Origin: Euwallacea fornicatus
Lineage: Eukaryota; Arthropoda; Insecta; Coleoptera; Curculionidae
Direction of reading: 5' to 3'
Assembly: GCF_040115645.1 (NCBI RefSeq)
Contig: NC_089579.1
Span: forward strand, 1,426,001 to 1,490,000
DNA length: 64,000 nucleotides
A program made the position numbers and the translations under genes. Positions 1 through 13,912 of this stretch are shown here, one piece after another. The notes beneath the pieces were generated by a model. The model worked only from the letters and a program-made list of their open reading frames with translations, was not told the origin of the DNA and searched no databases. Positions within the stretch are counted from its first letter, which is position 1; each line of letters starts with the position of its first letter.

Positions 1-1200
1 CATAAACAATGTGTACGGTCGATGACGTAAGCACACGATAATGGAAATATTGCATTAATGTAAATACAAAATTTGTACTATAAGAACAATAACTATTAGA
101 ATATTTATTTATTTTCTTATACATATGTGTATAAAACGTTTCTTTAATCAATCAATTAATAATTGAAACACATTCACTAATGTAAACACTTCGATAACGT
201 AAACTATACTTTGTTGGTTTAAATTAGTTGACATTAACAAACCTGTGTTGTACTTTATTTTCCATAAGCCTTTCCCAATTTTGAATATACCAGACAGTCA
301 AAGGATAATCTACTGAAATTTTGATTTACGTTTTAAAGAGATTGCCGTGCCTCCTATTTTACGGGACGTTTTAAAACTATATCGAATTATACAGTCATTC
401 AAAAAATACATCACATGCATCAAAAAGAAAAATATTATTTTATATTTTTTCCGAAGTCTCAAAGCCTCTCAAAGCAAACTTAATACACAGAGTGCTGTCC
501 ACTGCTCTAATGTGGAGCGTTCCTCTACACGGAACCGAAATCCTTTGTGCTAATCATTCGGGGTAGTGGAATTCCTTAGATTGCATCGTATTGAGCACTT
601 ATATACTCATACCATTCAAACTATACCAACGGACATATATAGGGTGGCCCAACGAAAAGTTTGCACCTCGATTTTCAGTATTTCAATTTAAAAAGTGTAA
701 AATCATTACAATCCGTTGATTTTTGATTCAAAGGACCAATTTCTTATTGTATTTTCAACCCTTTAACTTCAACCCTTGAACAGGGATGACAGTTACGTTC
801 GAAAATTTCAAAGAGACCTGGAAAGATGCTCCAATTTGCTGTGAACTACTGTTAACATCAATCTTAGATTAATGTTCACAGTTCAAATCAGAAAAATCAT
901 AGAAATTTGATTTGATTGAAATAGTCAAAAACCACCAGAATTTTTTGGAAATTATTATTTTTTAAACGATATCACCCTGTATCTCAAAAATTACAGAAAT
1001 AGGTCATAAGCGAATCGCATGGCAATACCTCATTAAACGGAGAATGAGTAAAAACTATTTTTTGTAATTAACATGAGCTAACAGACAATGCATACATTTC
1101 TTGAAGTGATTTCCATAATATTGTGGAAAAAAATCATTTTTATAGGGGTGATTGGCTTCAAACATTTATCTCGAACACAAGATGAAATGGTTTCTTTCTT
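1..1200. other. Intergenic, left edge; possible small MITE
   Basis: No gene is supported here. The one short reading frame (347-553) has no recognisable family. From about 637 to 980 there is a candidate non-autonomous element: it starts with ATATAGGGTGG and ends with CACCCTGTATC, so the ends are weak inverted copies of the ACAGGGTG-type termini common on insect mariner-like MITEs. An internal stem (CTGTGAAC near 839, GTTCACAG near 874) lies within it. The inverted ends match over only about nine bases, so this assignment is tentative. Confidence 0.3.
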
Positions 1201-1553
1201 CATACTTATTTAGTAACTAAAAGTGACTTAGTTCTTTTCTCTAAAACTATAATGCGATTACACTTTATTTCTGACCCTCCTAATCCAATAACACATCAAG
1301 TCTGGTTGCATCGATGCATAGAGCTCACGTAGGGACAATTAACATCGACAATTAGGAAAACAACAGGTTAAAAAAAATACCTGTTGATTTGTTCCTCATT
1401 ATGATTGTTAAATGTCCGTATATAATGCTGGATGCATCGATGCAGAGGTGCTTAGTGTGTTATTGGATTAGAAGGGTCAGAAATAAAATGTAAGTGCATT
1501 ATAAATTTATAGAGAAAAGTACAAAGTCCGTTAAAGTTTCTATTTAAGTATAG
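1201..1553. repeat. Fold-back (long inverted repeat) element
   Basis: The left arm (about 1201-1368) is matched in reverse complement by the right arm (about 1379-1553), leaving an A-rich loop of about ten bases at 1369-1378. Matching blocks include TCTGACCC, CTAATCCAATAACACA, GCATCGATGCA and ACAGGT/ACCTG, in order from the outer end to the loop. The arms are roughly 170 bp and imperfect, with small indels. No coding capacity. This is the structure of a fold-back MITE; transcribed, it would form a long hairpin. Confidence 0.75.
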
Positions 1554-4500
1554 GTCTAAAAGTCCTAAGGGGGCATACCCCTTCTAAGACGCTCTTCTAG
1601 AACCTAAAATCATAATGTCATATCAGTCATTTCAAAAACTCCATTTAAACATACATTTAACCTTAATGAGTTCAATAAATCAGAAAATATACAGAGTGAT
1701 CTATATAAAAGTAGAGTTTTAGCGTCTTAAATACAATGAAAATGGATTTATAATTTTCGGAACTATCGTCTGATAAAAGCTCAAACTACTAGAAAGCCGA
1801 TAAAGATACGAAAGTATACTATATACGTTGTTCCTTGCATTTTATATCTTGTAATAAATAAAAGAAATTGCGAGCCGCTCTAGCACTTAATCAGAAATAT
1901 ACTCACTTTTAACGAATTTAAGCTTTATAATTATTCCATGTTTAATCTCATCTAACTTTAACGCAACATTACAAACCTTAGTAAAATTGAATATTTGCGA
2001 GGACAAAAAATGATGAACAGCATCTTGCGAAAAGTAGGGAAACAACGAACTTTTCAAAACTTCAAAATTTTAATAGAGTTAAGAGTTCTCAACTGCTAAC
2101 TTCTAACTGCCTTTGTCTTTACTCACACTCATAACTCCGCATATATGTATAGTGGGGGTCAAAACTGAAGTTTCATGACGAGCGGCATAAAGAGCCAACT
2201 GGAGAGCTTCTAGAACTTCATCAAGAATTTATAAAATTAAGATACCTGAATCCAAGCACTAACTTCTTCCATGTTTAATATTGGGTTCAGCTTTGATTGG
2301 CACTATCATTACTTTAAACAACAGAATTTCTGCACATTTGAAATTTGAATGAAATTGAATTCTAGAACCAATACTTATAAAGTTTTTCAAGTACCTGACT
2401 CGACAATCCGAGTCAACCCATACAGGAATATTCTGAATATATATGTCACTTGGCTTCATAATAGATTTTCAATAGACATTGAAACGCATAAGCTGAACTT
2501 CAATTGTATAAATATGAACGTATCTCCCAAAAACCCCCAAGCACTATGGCGTCCTCCAAACCTGTAAATCCCCTTCTGATCTGCAACTTTCCTAATATCA
2601 TCTCTACCAATCATATCTGAGATATGAATTTTCATAAACTCCTCTTTATTGGTCTGTTTTCTTTCCCCTCCCACCAATCCAGTTCAAAATATGAAATTAT
2701 AAGCCCAAGGGTTGGACGTCCCCGACGCCTTGGCGTCGGCGCTGCCCTTACGGCGTTGCCAAATTCAACCATATTTCTACACTCTCCCATAATATATATC
2801 TGCCCCTACGTACTATTGACGAGTAACATAATTTGATAATATATGATAGGCCACTTTCTAAAAATTCATCATATTTCTGTGAAATGTACTGCGGGTGGTT
2901 AAATTTTATCGCCAGAAATGACAACTCCCTTACTTAAATAACTCTCCCAAGATAAACACGAATTCTAATTATACCCTTTCAACGTAAACAAACAAATCAA
3001 GCTCCACGCGACCCTTAGCCTGGTTTTATCCCCGAAAGACGGCAACAGCGCTCGCGATCAATAACCACGTGAGACTCATATCATATTGTATATCGTCATT
3101 GGAGATCTCATAACGACGCCGGCAAGCGTCGAACGCGTCTTCCACACCTACAAGGGACTTACCGGTTTCCGGCGAGACGTCCTGCAGGAAGTATTTGATA
3201 AGAGGGGTTGGAATTTCGGGGAAAAATGGGAACTACGCGGACACACACTGTCGCCACTCGACATTAGCATGCACACTGTAATCAATAGAGCGTCAGCTAG
3301 AGCAGTGTCGCGACGAACACGTGCTCGGTGGGAGAGCGCGCTTGATTTCGACATATGTTTCTACATCTTCACTTACTCCAATCTGAAGAACTGTCTTGAT
3401 CATTAATTATGAGAATGCTTGTTGGTCTAACGTCTTATAAGGCTTAATGCGATCAAAAGCCATTTTATTTAAAGTAGATAAACCTCAAGTTGATCGTTAT
3501 GATTTAGAGATTTCAACAAACGCTCAATGGAAATAAGATTAAATATGACATGATCTGACAATATGCCTTAACAGAAAGAAATTATATTTAGCAACACTGC
3601 CTTGCTCTGACAATTGTCATATCTGACGTTAAATTCCAGTCCTGATTTCAAGACGATTTAACAAAAGAAAGTTTGTGAGGTTGCCATTTTTCAATATTTC
3701 TTCAAAATTTCACTGTAGGATCAAGGTCACCATTGATCCAAATTCAAATCTAGAAAAAAAATCATTAAATACTTGTACACAATATTAAGTAGGATTAAAG
3801 CATGCAGAGTGAAGTAGAAAATATAGAGTGTTTGTATAAATTCAACATTTTATTATATAAATATATACATACAAATCCCCCTTATTTCTTAACGCTCTGA
3901 AAACCAAGATTGTTCAAAACACGTTTGAGTAAATGTATTTGCGCAGAAGCCAGTGACAAGGTCGATTTTCTCTCAATGCATTTTTCAATATATATTTGTC
4001 ATTGACGTATCATGATGTTTTTAGATCCAACAATTTTTCAAAATAATTTTTTTAACCCATTTCCACTTTTTTCTGGTTTCTGGTTATTGCAAACTCTTAC
4101 TTAAAAATTGTTCTGTGTTCGCCTCTATTTTTATTGGCCAAAAATGCACGTTGTCTCAATTATGTTGAACTTCTTCAGTATTCAAGAAATAGCAAACCGT
4201 TAACTTATTACAACAATGTCAGAAAAAATGTTTTGCGCCCAACAATTTTTATAAATTTAATCTGCCATTTTTTCTTGTTTTGCTTCATTTTTCCTTTCGG
4301 AATTATCTCCAGTACCTAAATATTTACTGCGACTTAAAAATAACATTACCAATATTTAATACATACTAAATCAGTGGCATCACTGCTTGTTTTGTCGATT
4401 GCTTTTGACTTAAGGATTGTCTACAGAACGCCTCTACTTTAACACTTCTTTTACAGTCACTTACTTTCCAGGAGTTTTCCAAATCATTATCTTGTGTGTT

Positions 4501-7500
4501 TATGTTTTTTTGCTAGTTATTTTTTGAAAATGTTTATCTATATACCCTTGTCTTTACTAAATTATACATGTTTTTTCAAATTTTTAAGAACGCTTCAACA
4601 ATCACTAGCAAATCTAAAAGTAAGTCAATTTTGGTGCAAAGCAAATAATGTGGCTCTTGGACTCAACCCAAATTTATTTTTTTATAACCGTACCTAATAA
4701 AACGATTATTCAAACTGAGGAGCATATCTGATATACAATTCATTGGTTTATAAGCAGAATCAAATTCTAAAAATCTAAACATAGAAATTACTTATGCTTG
4801 CGGATGATCCAGTAACGTATAATGCAGAGGTGCATCATGCAGATGGCCAGTGAAAGAATAAGTGAGAAAAGAATAAGTTTGAGAACAGTCTCGTGAAGGC
4901 TAAATAGGGTATCAGACTAAAGTAGCATAAAATTGAACTCATTTCAAAATCAATACAATTAGGTTCATTTAAAGATCCGCCACTCAGCTTATCGTTTCTA
5001 ACTGTAAGCAGGATATTATCAAACTTCCCTTATTATTAAAAAAAAAATCTAAAATGCCAGAGGTTTACGAAATACTGATGTGTCCTCGAAAAATTTGATT
5101 AATATTTCGTTTTGAAAATCTAAAATTGCATAACTGCGTTGGAGGAATCGCCATGCTACTGATTTTTAACCGTTAGAAACACCTAAATTTCCTCTACTGC
5201 CCCTGAAATGAAATACAAAAGCTTACATTTAAAAGGAAAAGAAAGTTTAGGTTTTACCTTGCGGCTAAAAGCATGTTACGCCCATTTTTTTGTGTAATTC
5301 GAAAACCTTAAAATTTGCTTTGCAGTAACATAAATTAAAACAATTCTCGGTAAAGAAAGTACAGAGATGGAGCAAAGATAAATTCAAGAGGAGTAAAATC
5401 TGGATGTAAATTTAATCTAGAAAGACTCGTTTTAAAAATTGATAACTGCAGTTGCTGCCTACTATTACTCCTTGAAAATCTACTACGACACTAATGATTA
5501 TACAAATTATACAAACTGAACCAAAAAGTCATATTTAAATAAAATTGTACTTATAACTGCGTTAAAAGACAGGTGACGCCACTGTTGTTTTATCAGGATG
5601 GAATGTTTAAATTGGTCATTTTCAGGGAAAAATTGATAATACCTACTTAATAAATTATATTTCAATATTTACGCATTCATAGCAGTTTATTGATAATTTG
5701 ATGACTAGTAACGTTATATCGATTCAGATAATAGAAACTTAGAGTGAGATGTTTCTGTCATTGAGGAATCACCCTGTATATATTAGCTATACTAGGACAA
5801 AACCAATCATTTATTTAATAAAGAAAAACAAATTCTAATACTTTAAAAGTTAAATTAACACAAAAATTAGAATGGGTCGGTATATAGTTGTTATTTTACG
5901 TAGTTTAATATCGGACAAAAATAAAAATAAATTACGATAACCGAAACAGTACGATAGAGAAAATGATAGTAATATGCATAATATTAATTATATATATTTG
6001 TGAATTTGTGAATATGTCAACACAAACCTACGACTGCCATAGTTTGTTGACAATAAGGTGAATGCCAAAAATTGAATGGCTTCAATTATTTAGATTTTGG
6101 ATCGAATCGAATGTTCATTTGATGAAATAAGACATCGTATTTTCAGCAACACAAGCATCATTCTTACACTGAAAACAACCGTAACTTCAATAGCTTAAGA
6201 CAAACACGAAGTGGATAAATGTTAGGCCATAAAGGCGCGGATAATGGCTGAAATTGGATTGTTAGGGTCACACCGGACATCACTATTTTATCTCAAATTG
6301 CACCTATGAGAAATCCTTCGTTCAACGTTATAGATTAATTTATAAGTGAGCTATAAAATAGAGAAATTTTAGAACTCTAATTAAATATCAAACCAACTCA
6401 TCTTCGGAATTTTCAAGCACATCATTTCGATGGGAAATTGGCAGATGAGCGGAGCGCACGCACGTGGAAATTCCGAAGGGATTGGATAAAACCACGCTTC
6501 AGAAAATTATATTAAAGGATTCTGTGTACAGAGTGGACAGTATTTGATTCGAAAAGTAAATGTAAGCTTAATCCTTTGTTTTCACCATCGCTCCAAAACA
6601 GAGAAGAATTTGAAAAGATAGGTAAGTAAAGAATTTTTAGTATTACATTCATATTTCCAGTTTACCGTGAATTTCAGAGGCTAGATGGTTAAAGGAGTTA
6701 GACGTGCCATAGACACCCTGTACAGAACATATCGCATAGAAATAACAGAAAATCATCTCCCGCAAGGATCGGTTCAGCGCTCCCGTTACATCCGTTTTGA
6801 ACTCGTTCAAAACAAAGTTACATTTCGTCAGTACAAATTAAATTTTAACAGAACGTAATTGAACGCTTTACAGCGCTCAGTCTGCATTCCACTTATTTCA
6901 GCTTAATACGCGACCGCAAATGAATGTTCTCGTCATATCAAACGAAAATCAAATTTTGTCAGAATTACGTATTTTGAATTTCATTCCGTTACCACAAGCT
7001 TTAGAAAGGACTACTGTATAATAATGCGTTCACTTATCAAATACTTCAAATGTTCAACATTAGATGCATCCAGAAACTAACGAAAACCAATCCGAACTGA
7101 TCCACATAAATCGATTTTTTTAATGTTACCACTATAATAATTATTATTAAATAATCATACACAAGAAATAATATGGTTTACTTTTATTGTTTCAGCAAAA
7201 CTATAAGACATAAATAAGTCGGACAATTAAACACATTTACCCAGTTTGAGCGAATTATTTATTTTAATTGTGAAATACGATGCTTTCGCTTCGCTTCAAT
7301 TTATACAATAATCTCGTTTAATGCGCATATAAAACAAATATGGGCTATTAAACGCTGGTTTCAAGAGCAATTAGCAAATTTTACATCTAAATTGCTATTT
7401 GTTGGTATGGTAATTTTTCCTATTTTATGAAAATGGAATAAAACTCAGGTGCAGTTAGGGAACATGGTGAAAAAGTGTAACAGATCATGAAATATATTTG

Positions 7501-9218
7501 AAATTTGATGACCAGCAGCAAGCCAGTATCAATAGCCTAAAACCGTCCACTGATTATTGCTCCTCATTGATGTTGACTACCCAGCAGAAAATTTTTTGTT
7601 TTAGCAAAGATCTTTGTCCATATTAATGAGCACAGGAATGTTGTAACAACTTCAAAAATAAAGCTAAACTCAAAAAAAAGCTGTTTTGCTCTAACCAGAA
7701 ATATGCACTTAAATGGTGACCCTAGGTGGTTCCTTTGCAAAGTTCCTGAGCATGCAAATAGCACTCATCCATCAACACGCAGGCAGAAACTCTATTGATT
7801 ATAGAATTGTAAAAAAAAGACAAAGTTCTGCACTACACAAAACTAGTATCTATGACGCCATTGAGTTTGATCTAATAGTAAAATGGGCGTCAATCAGTAC
7901 CAGCTGCTTCAGCAGGATTTTTCAGATTTTCCTGACCGCTAGGGTAATTAATAGATTCCTATAGAAAATCAGCCGTTTTGTGTTCTTAAGAGTGGGTATG
8001 ACACAGACCACTGCAGCAAGAAGGGAGCAAACTACGGAAATTATCCGAGCTATGACGTATTGTTCGTATCCTCCTTGATACACTAAAGTTATTTTGCGTG
8101 AGGAGTAGTCGGTTGTTGGTTCAAGCGGACTAATTGTAAGGTCTCACTCCAGTATTAATCTTCCTTGCTCTGTATTAGATTCTTCGGTCATTAAGACTGT
8201 AATTTTTTAATGCTTACATACAAACACAAACTTTATCCAGAGATTTGTAGACTCGACTGTTACAGCTCAAGGTCATATCAAATTAAATATAAAAAAAGGT
8301 TATGTCGTCCTATGGCATAAATATTTCTTTTCACTGAATGATGTCAACTCCGCCTCTTGGCCTCAAAAGTCATAAACTAAGAAATTTTCTCAAAAAAGCA
8401 ATTTGAAAACAAATAATGAAACTTCAGAAACAAGATATATATATAATAGGCAATGTATATTTTTACTGGAAAAACGTGGCTAATTTGGGTAGTGAGACAT
8501 TATCGACTTAATAAAACATGAAATAGGACACGCATATTTGGAATATGCAACCGAAAATACATGCAACAAAATTTATATTAAAATCTCGCAAATTATAGTT
8601 TTAACAAATGGAAAAACAAATAATTGAGAAAACGCAAAATTTTGCTGTATGTTGGCAATGAAGGCCACATATGATGCATAATTAATTTCAAACTGATTGT
8701 ATTTTTAATATTTTGTACTTTGTCTACTACAAAAATTCTTGATAAACTGATGGAACAATGCTCATATATAATATTTAAAAATTCAGATAAAGAAAATTGG
8801 AAAATGAACAATTAAGTAATGTCAATATACTTGGTAGCAATCGGCTTCAAGTTTCTATTAGCCCTTTTGCTGAATTTTAGAGAAATTTTATTCAGTCTTT
8901 CATGATTGATTCAAGTTTACTAGAAAACCTTTCTATATAGACAAAGAATTTGAAAAATATCCAATAAACTGATCATTTTCATTAAAGTAAACTCGGTCAT
9001 TGAGCAAGTTCACGTGCGGTTCGTTTTCTATCTTCGCGGATATCTTGGCAAAAGTGAGAAATTTCAAGTCAAAACGATGCGAGTACCTATATGTGTAATG
9101 AGTTGTATGTTGCATGCAAGATGAATTCTTAATTAGCCTTAAATAGCTATTTAACAAATACCGAGCGAATATTTTTGCATTTTTAGCCCGTTTGTCTGAC
9201 TGAAAATATACCTCAGCC
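1554..9218. other. Long gene-free stretch upstream of the Osiris gene
   Basis: About 7.7 kb of AT-rich DNA in which I recognise no gene. Short open frames occur on both strands but none has a family signature, exon continuity or flanking splice sites. Local oddities are a perfect GC-rich palindrome at 2723-2740 and a GC-richer block at about 3000-3360 with an unassigned 106-codon frame at 3086-3406. Isolated CACCCTGTA motifs near 5768 and 6723 resemble MITE ends but could not be paired. The last few hundred bases before 9219 should hold the Osiris promoter; I could not identify its elements. Confidence 0.5.
2723..2740. repeat. Perfect GC-rich palindrome
   Basis: CCGACGCC-TT-GGCGTCGG: two 8-base arms with a 2-base spacer, in a GC-rich patch (about 2700-2760) surrounded by AT-rich sequence. 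Read on the minus strand the patch is Arg/Ala-rich in one frame. It may be a scrap of a GC-rich mobile element, but no domain is recognisable. Confidence 0.5.
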
Positions 9219-10506
9219 ATGTGGATTATGAAAGTTCATGTGATTTGTGCAATTTATATTATTGTGTATTGTGAATATGTGGACTGTAAAAGACTTAATA
9301 TTGTGCAACGTACTTTCGATGAGTGTTTTCAAACTAAAGAAAGGTGGAGATTAAATTGCTTATATATATATATTATTTTTCTTAAAATAAATTAAATAAT
9401 CCCATTGTCGACTGTAGAAATCTAAAATTTTGAAAGCTTACTAGTTAATATGACTGTTAACCTAATTGAAGACAATCTAAATGGACCATACGTTTGATTT
9501 TAGTTTTTCCTGTTTATCCGAAAAAGCTGCGAGAGCACTGGAAAAAGCCATGGACTGGAACGTACCGTTAATAGACGGAATGAATTTATTACGAAATAAC
9601 CAATCAATTAGCCATCGACAAGCAAGGTTATTAGGTATATTTTTTAATTAAAACTCTGATACTAAATTTACCGTAGAATATTCTGTCCTAAGTCATTCTA
9701 TATACCATAAACAAATAGGTGCATAAACAAAATAAAATAGCACATATAACATTTCTTGCAGGTTTCGATCATCTCAGTCAAGCAATTAAGCATTTTTTCC
9801 AAACTCATGTAATATCTTTGGAACTCGGAGGAGCTACCAATCTGGGCAGGAAAGGTGATGGTGGTGTGGGATCAGGCTTTGGAAGTGGATTCTTTAACAA
9901 AAAGGCCATGAGGAAAGAGGGAAGATACGTCAATTACGCATTTATGGTGCTTTTAGGTAAAAAATATAAATGAATTATAAATTTCAATAACCGTGTCCAT
10001 TAAACGTTTCCAAGATACACTTAATTAAACTGCAATATGATGCTCTAAATTTATATCATTGATGATCATTCTTACAGACTGATAGAAAACTGACGTCACT
10101 ATTGTAAACCGTAATCATAAAGCGTCTCGGTTGGGAAGGCGCAATTTCTTAATTTGATTATGATTCAGCAAGTTTTTCTAATTTTTTTCCAGGTATATTT
10201 GGTCTAACTGGGCCACTAGTAATGAAAATCCTGGCCCTAATGGCTGCCAAATCCATCTTGGCTGCTAAAGCTGCCCTAATAATCGTTGGATCTGTAGCAC
10301 TGAAAAAGCTGTTTGAGAAAGACCATACTGCAGAACCTGCGGTTAAAGTGCACACTATTAACCACGATGACGATGACCATGATAGAGTTTTCAGATATGG
10401 GTTATCGGGATACGGCTATGAGAATTATAGTAAAGGTCAAAACAGTCCTTACGCTGGGTATTATGACGAATATTATAAGGGCAACGTAGCTAGAGAGAAT
10501 ACGTAA
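9219..10506 (+). CDS. Osiris family protein (DUF1676), four exons, 254 aa
   Basis: Osiris proteins are insect-specific secretory or endosomal membrane proteins, several of which act in cuticle formation. Exons: 9219-9343, 9504-9634, 9762-9956, 10193-10506 (765 nt in total). The ATG at 9219 begins a hydrophobic signal sequence of about 20 residues. A Cys pair follows (FDECF and SFSCL) around the first junction, then the charged helix EKAARALEKAMDW and the loop GFDHLSQAIKHFF. Exon 3 ends in a basic stretch. Exon 4 carries the hydrophobic Ala-rich segment ALMAAKSILAAKAALIIVGS typical of the family, then a Tyr-rich tail (YGYENY, YAGYYDEYY). The family's C-terminal AQXLAY motif is not evident. The exon 1 donor (GTGGAG) and the exon 2 donor were chosen because they keep frame and restore the Cys region. 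Poly(A) signals lie at 10704 and beyond. The family is certain; which Osiris number is not. Confidence 0.88.
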
Positions 10507-12586
10507 ATTGTTGCAGTTAATTTTTTAGTGTTTATTTATTTATTTATTTATTTATTTACAATTTATTAAACATTTTCCCACGAAGTGTTCCTGGTAATCA
10601 GCCCTAAGATGAATGTGTATATTGTATACAACCTAGTATTTTGACCTACGCAACTAGGTATTGAATCAAGACAAAACATTCAATCGGAAATTCTGATTTA
10701 GGAAATAAAATGTTAAAATTCCCGGGACAAACAATAAAAAGAGTCAATTTCAAAGAATAAATATTTCAATCTGTAAATAAGGAAAGTAATTTGCAATGAG
10801 AAATAAAAATGAATTGTAAAGATATTTTTTGTAATTGATTCTACCGGGTAATGTTATAGGTATTTGCATAACAAGTGAAAAAAGTTATCAAATACGGTAA
10901 TTTTATTCTGAGTTATGTACACTGTTTTTTCCCACTACCATGGATCACAAGCAGAAAAAAATAAAATTGTTTTTGTGACTGGTACCCGAACCCAGGTCAT
11001 CACAGGAAAAATCTCACATTGCTTTAACATCATTAAAACAGATCTGCGCATGTTAGCGATGCTGTTCACATTTAGTGATATTTTGTTGAATATTGTTATC
11101 AAAATTTTCATCTTTTTGCTATTTTGGAGACATGTAGAATATAAATAACGAGGTTATTGGTAGCTCGATTAATTGACTGATACAATACCATATTCCTATA
11201 AATAATTCTTCCAACCAGAGTAGTTCATTGCGCCATGTCTATTATTCATTCGTTCTTCCTAACACAGTTAAGTGTTAGCATTTATTGTCACGAGTATTAA
11301 CTTTGTTTCTTACATCTAATTCCATAAAGGGTCGTGGAGAAGCGTATTTACCCATATTTAGTACGGCAAGCATACTTATATACGTACATATATAGTACAC
11401 ATGTTTTATAAAGGTATATGAAAAAGTGACCGATATTGAGCATAAAACAAACCTTAAAGAATATATGTATATAAAAGGCAGTGAATAAATGAACAACATA
11501 AAATACTTATATAATAACAAAAAAACTTTATATATCATTAAAAATATGCGGCTTTTTATTTAACTAGTATTAAACTACGATCTGATTAAGTTTAATTATA
11601 GAACAATTCTTTAGTTATTTTTTTCCAATGAAGAAATAGGTAGCAAAAGTGACTCATCTCTGAACATAAAAATACATTTAAAAACAAAACATTAAATTAA
11701 TATCACTGCAGATTTTGTCTTATTAAAAATATGTTTATCCTTTTTCCCAAAATTATATATCAGCTTATTCACAAAGACGATTTTAAAGTAGATTCATAAT
11801 GATATAATTAAAATATAATCAAAATCCATTTTTTGAATTTAAGACTTTTACACAAGTCAAACCTTGATGCAACAATTAACTAATTTTAATTAAAAAGAAA
11901 ATGGAAGACGTTATTTATAAACTCTACGACCAATTTTAATATCATGGCTTTTTAAATGACAATTCTGCATAATACCACATGCTAACAATGACGGTAAGCA
12001 GACATATACGTATATAACTTTCTCTGTCTAATTTGATATTTAAGACAAAACAAAAAACAGTAAGATTTTCATGTTTTCTGTATTTCTATCCAACTCAATT
12101 AAATTCTCGCAGCTCTTGATATGTCATTCAAACTGTGTTTATTCAAATTTGAAATTGCTTGCAATTCAAAGCTTTTGATAGATTTTTATAATATAAGAAA
12201 AATTTGACAAACAATTTAACATTTATTAGAAGAAAATAAAACACACCTATACCGAGTGACTTATGTGGAATAAACGGTTTTTGTAAGAGTTAGAAAAAAA
12301 AGTGGAAAAGCAAATAATTATAACGGAAAAATAAAGTCTACTCGTCTTTCATTTTGAGCAAACTTATAGCATATAATTAGTTTTAAAACCTAATCTTGCT
12401 CATTTGATTTCACATCAAAATACGTAGTAAAAGAGTGCAAGTTGTGCGTAGTTGAAATCGAGTTAAACATGTCTTGATATCTGAGGCAAAGCAAGTTTAT
12501 TAATGAAGCGGTAATCACCCTACAAGGAATCTCAGACAACAAAAAACAGCATCAGTAATAGCGGCACTAATTAAAAATAACAACGT
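10507..12586. other. Osiris 3' UTR, then AT-rich spacer
   Basis: After the stop there is a TTTA-repeat microsatellite (about 10533-10559) and AATAAA signals from 10704, marking the probable transcript end. The remainder to 12586 is AT-rich with only short unassignable frames on both strands. I see no further gene. Confidence 0.5.
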
Positions 12587-13434
12587 ATACACAAGGTGTC
12601 CCAAAAATGCATGTCAAAAATTGATCCGTAAGATTTTTTGGATCAATGCATTAAGATTTGACTCAAAAATTATTTAAAAAGTATATCGTTTATAAAATTT
12701 TAACGACCAAGATTCTTGAAAAAAAAATGTATTTTTTTCTATACCTAGACAGTGCTTCAGATGGATCGCAGTAAAACTCATTGTACATTTATGCATTAAT
12801 ATAGGGTTTGTCAGATTATCTTCAGAAAAACCCACAATTTTTTCATTAAATAACACTATTATTAATCTCAAAAGAAATTTCAAAAAATGTTAATGCATTT
12901 TTATGAGAGTTTTCATAAGTCACATCAACGTTCATATCGAGAAGTATCCATAATTATCCAAGGGATAGTGAATTAGTTTTTTGCATGGGAAAAGAAAATT
13001 ACTTTTTTCGGCATAAAATGTTAACTGTAGGACAAATTTCCCAATGATAGAAAAGTTGAAGAAAGGTTAATGTAATGTCAAAAAAAAAATCAATACGATA
13101 TAGGTACCCAGTGAAAAATTCCGGCCATTTTTGTACAAAAACAACTAAGAACTGACCACTTGTATATTGCGAACACTTAAATTTTACATAAAAACAATCC
13201 CATTAGTAATAAATAAATGGACGAATAAGTTTTATTGAAACCCATTGAAGTGGTCTCCAGATTTAGCGAAAAATATGTTTTTTCTTCAAAAACTGACCGT
13301 TAATAGCGTCTAAACGAGATACTTTTTTCAAATAATATAATGATACCATTGAAGAAATAACCAAATATTAATGTATTGACACAAATAATCTCATGATACC
13401 ATTTTCGACATGTATTTTCAAGACACCTTGTATA
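12587..13434. mobile_element. Probable non-autonomous mariner-type element (~850 bp)
   Basis: The left end, near 12587, reads ACAAGGTGTC followed by CAAAAATGCATGTC. The right end, near 13408-13434, is its inverted counterpart: GACATGTATTTTCAAG, then ACACCTTGTATA. The ends agree over about 24 of 30 bases and are flanked by TA dinucleotides, as expected for Tc1/mariner insertions. The interior has no transposase reading frame, so it would depend on an enzyme made elsewhere. Confidence 0.6.
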
Positions 13435-13912
13435 TAAAGTTAGATAAGCTCTATTTAACAAGGTGTGAAGCAACTGTCAGATTTGATCCTACCTTTGACT
13501 CGTTTGTCAACATAAAAGTATGGACCGAATCAAAGAAAGTTTATGGTTGCGCTTCTACTAATAATAAATCTTTATTTGCTGAATAAATAACTGAGGCAAC
13601 ATTTACATTTATATATCGATTTAATAAGTTATATTTTAACTTCCCCTCAATGCACTCCACGCTTTTATGTGCACAAAAGGGTCAAAAGGGCACTAGTATT
13701 TGAAAACTTCTTCACAAGTTGTTAAAATTGTAGCTTTCATAACATCTAACCTCCGAGCAAACAAACAAACTCAGAAACATAAATAACAATTATTATATCT
13801 AGCTAAATGTCACACTAAATCATACACTTACCTATGAAACAATAAGTTTTAACAATCATAAATCTGTATTCAGCATCTTTTTTTCATTTACAAGCAAAAT
13901 TACATAAATTAC
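13435..13912 (-). other. 3' UTR of the GPCPD1-like gene
   Basis: Sequence downstream, on the minus strand, of the GPCPD1 stop codon. AATAAA in the minus orientation (TTTATT near 13569) gives a plausible transcript end about 350 bases past the stop. No other gene is visible. Confidence 0.45.

Noticed and set aside
3086..3406. 106-codon frame resembling a hAT dimerisation motif (ASVERVF)
   Set aside because: Only a few residues match and the rest does not follow the family; not enough to call a transposase.
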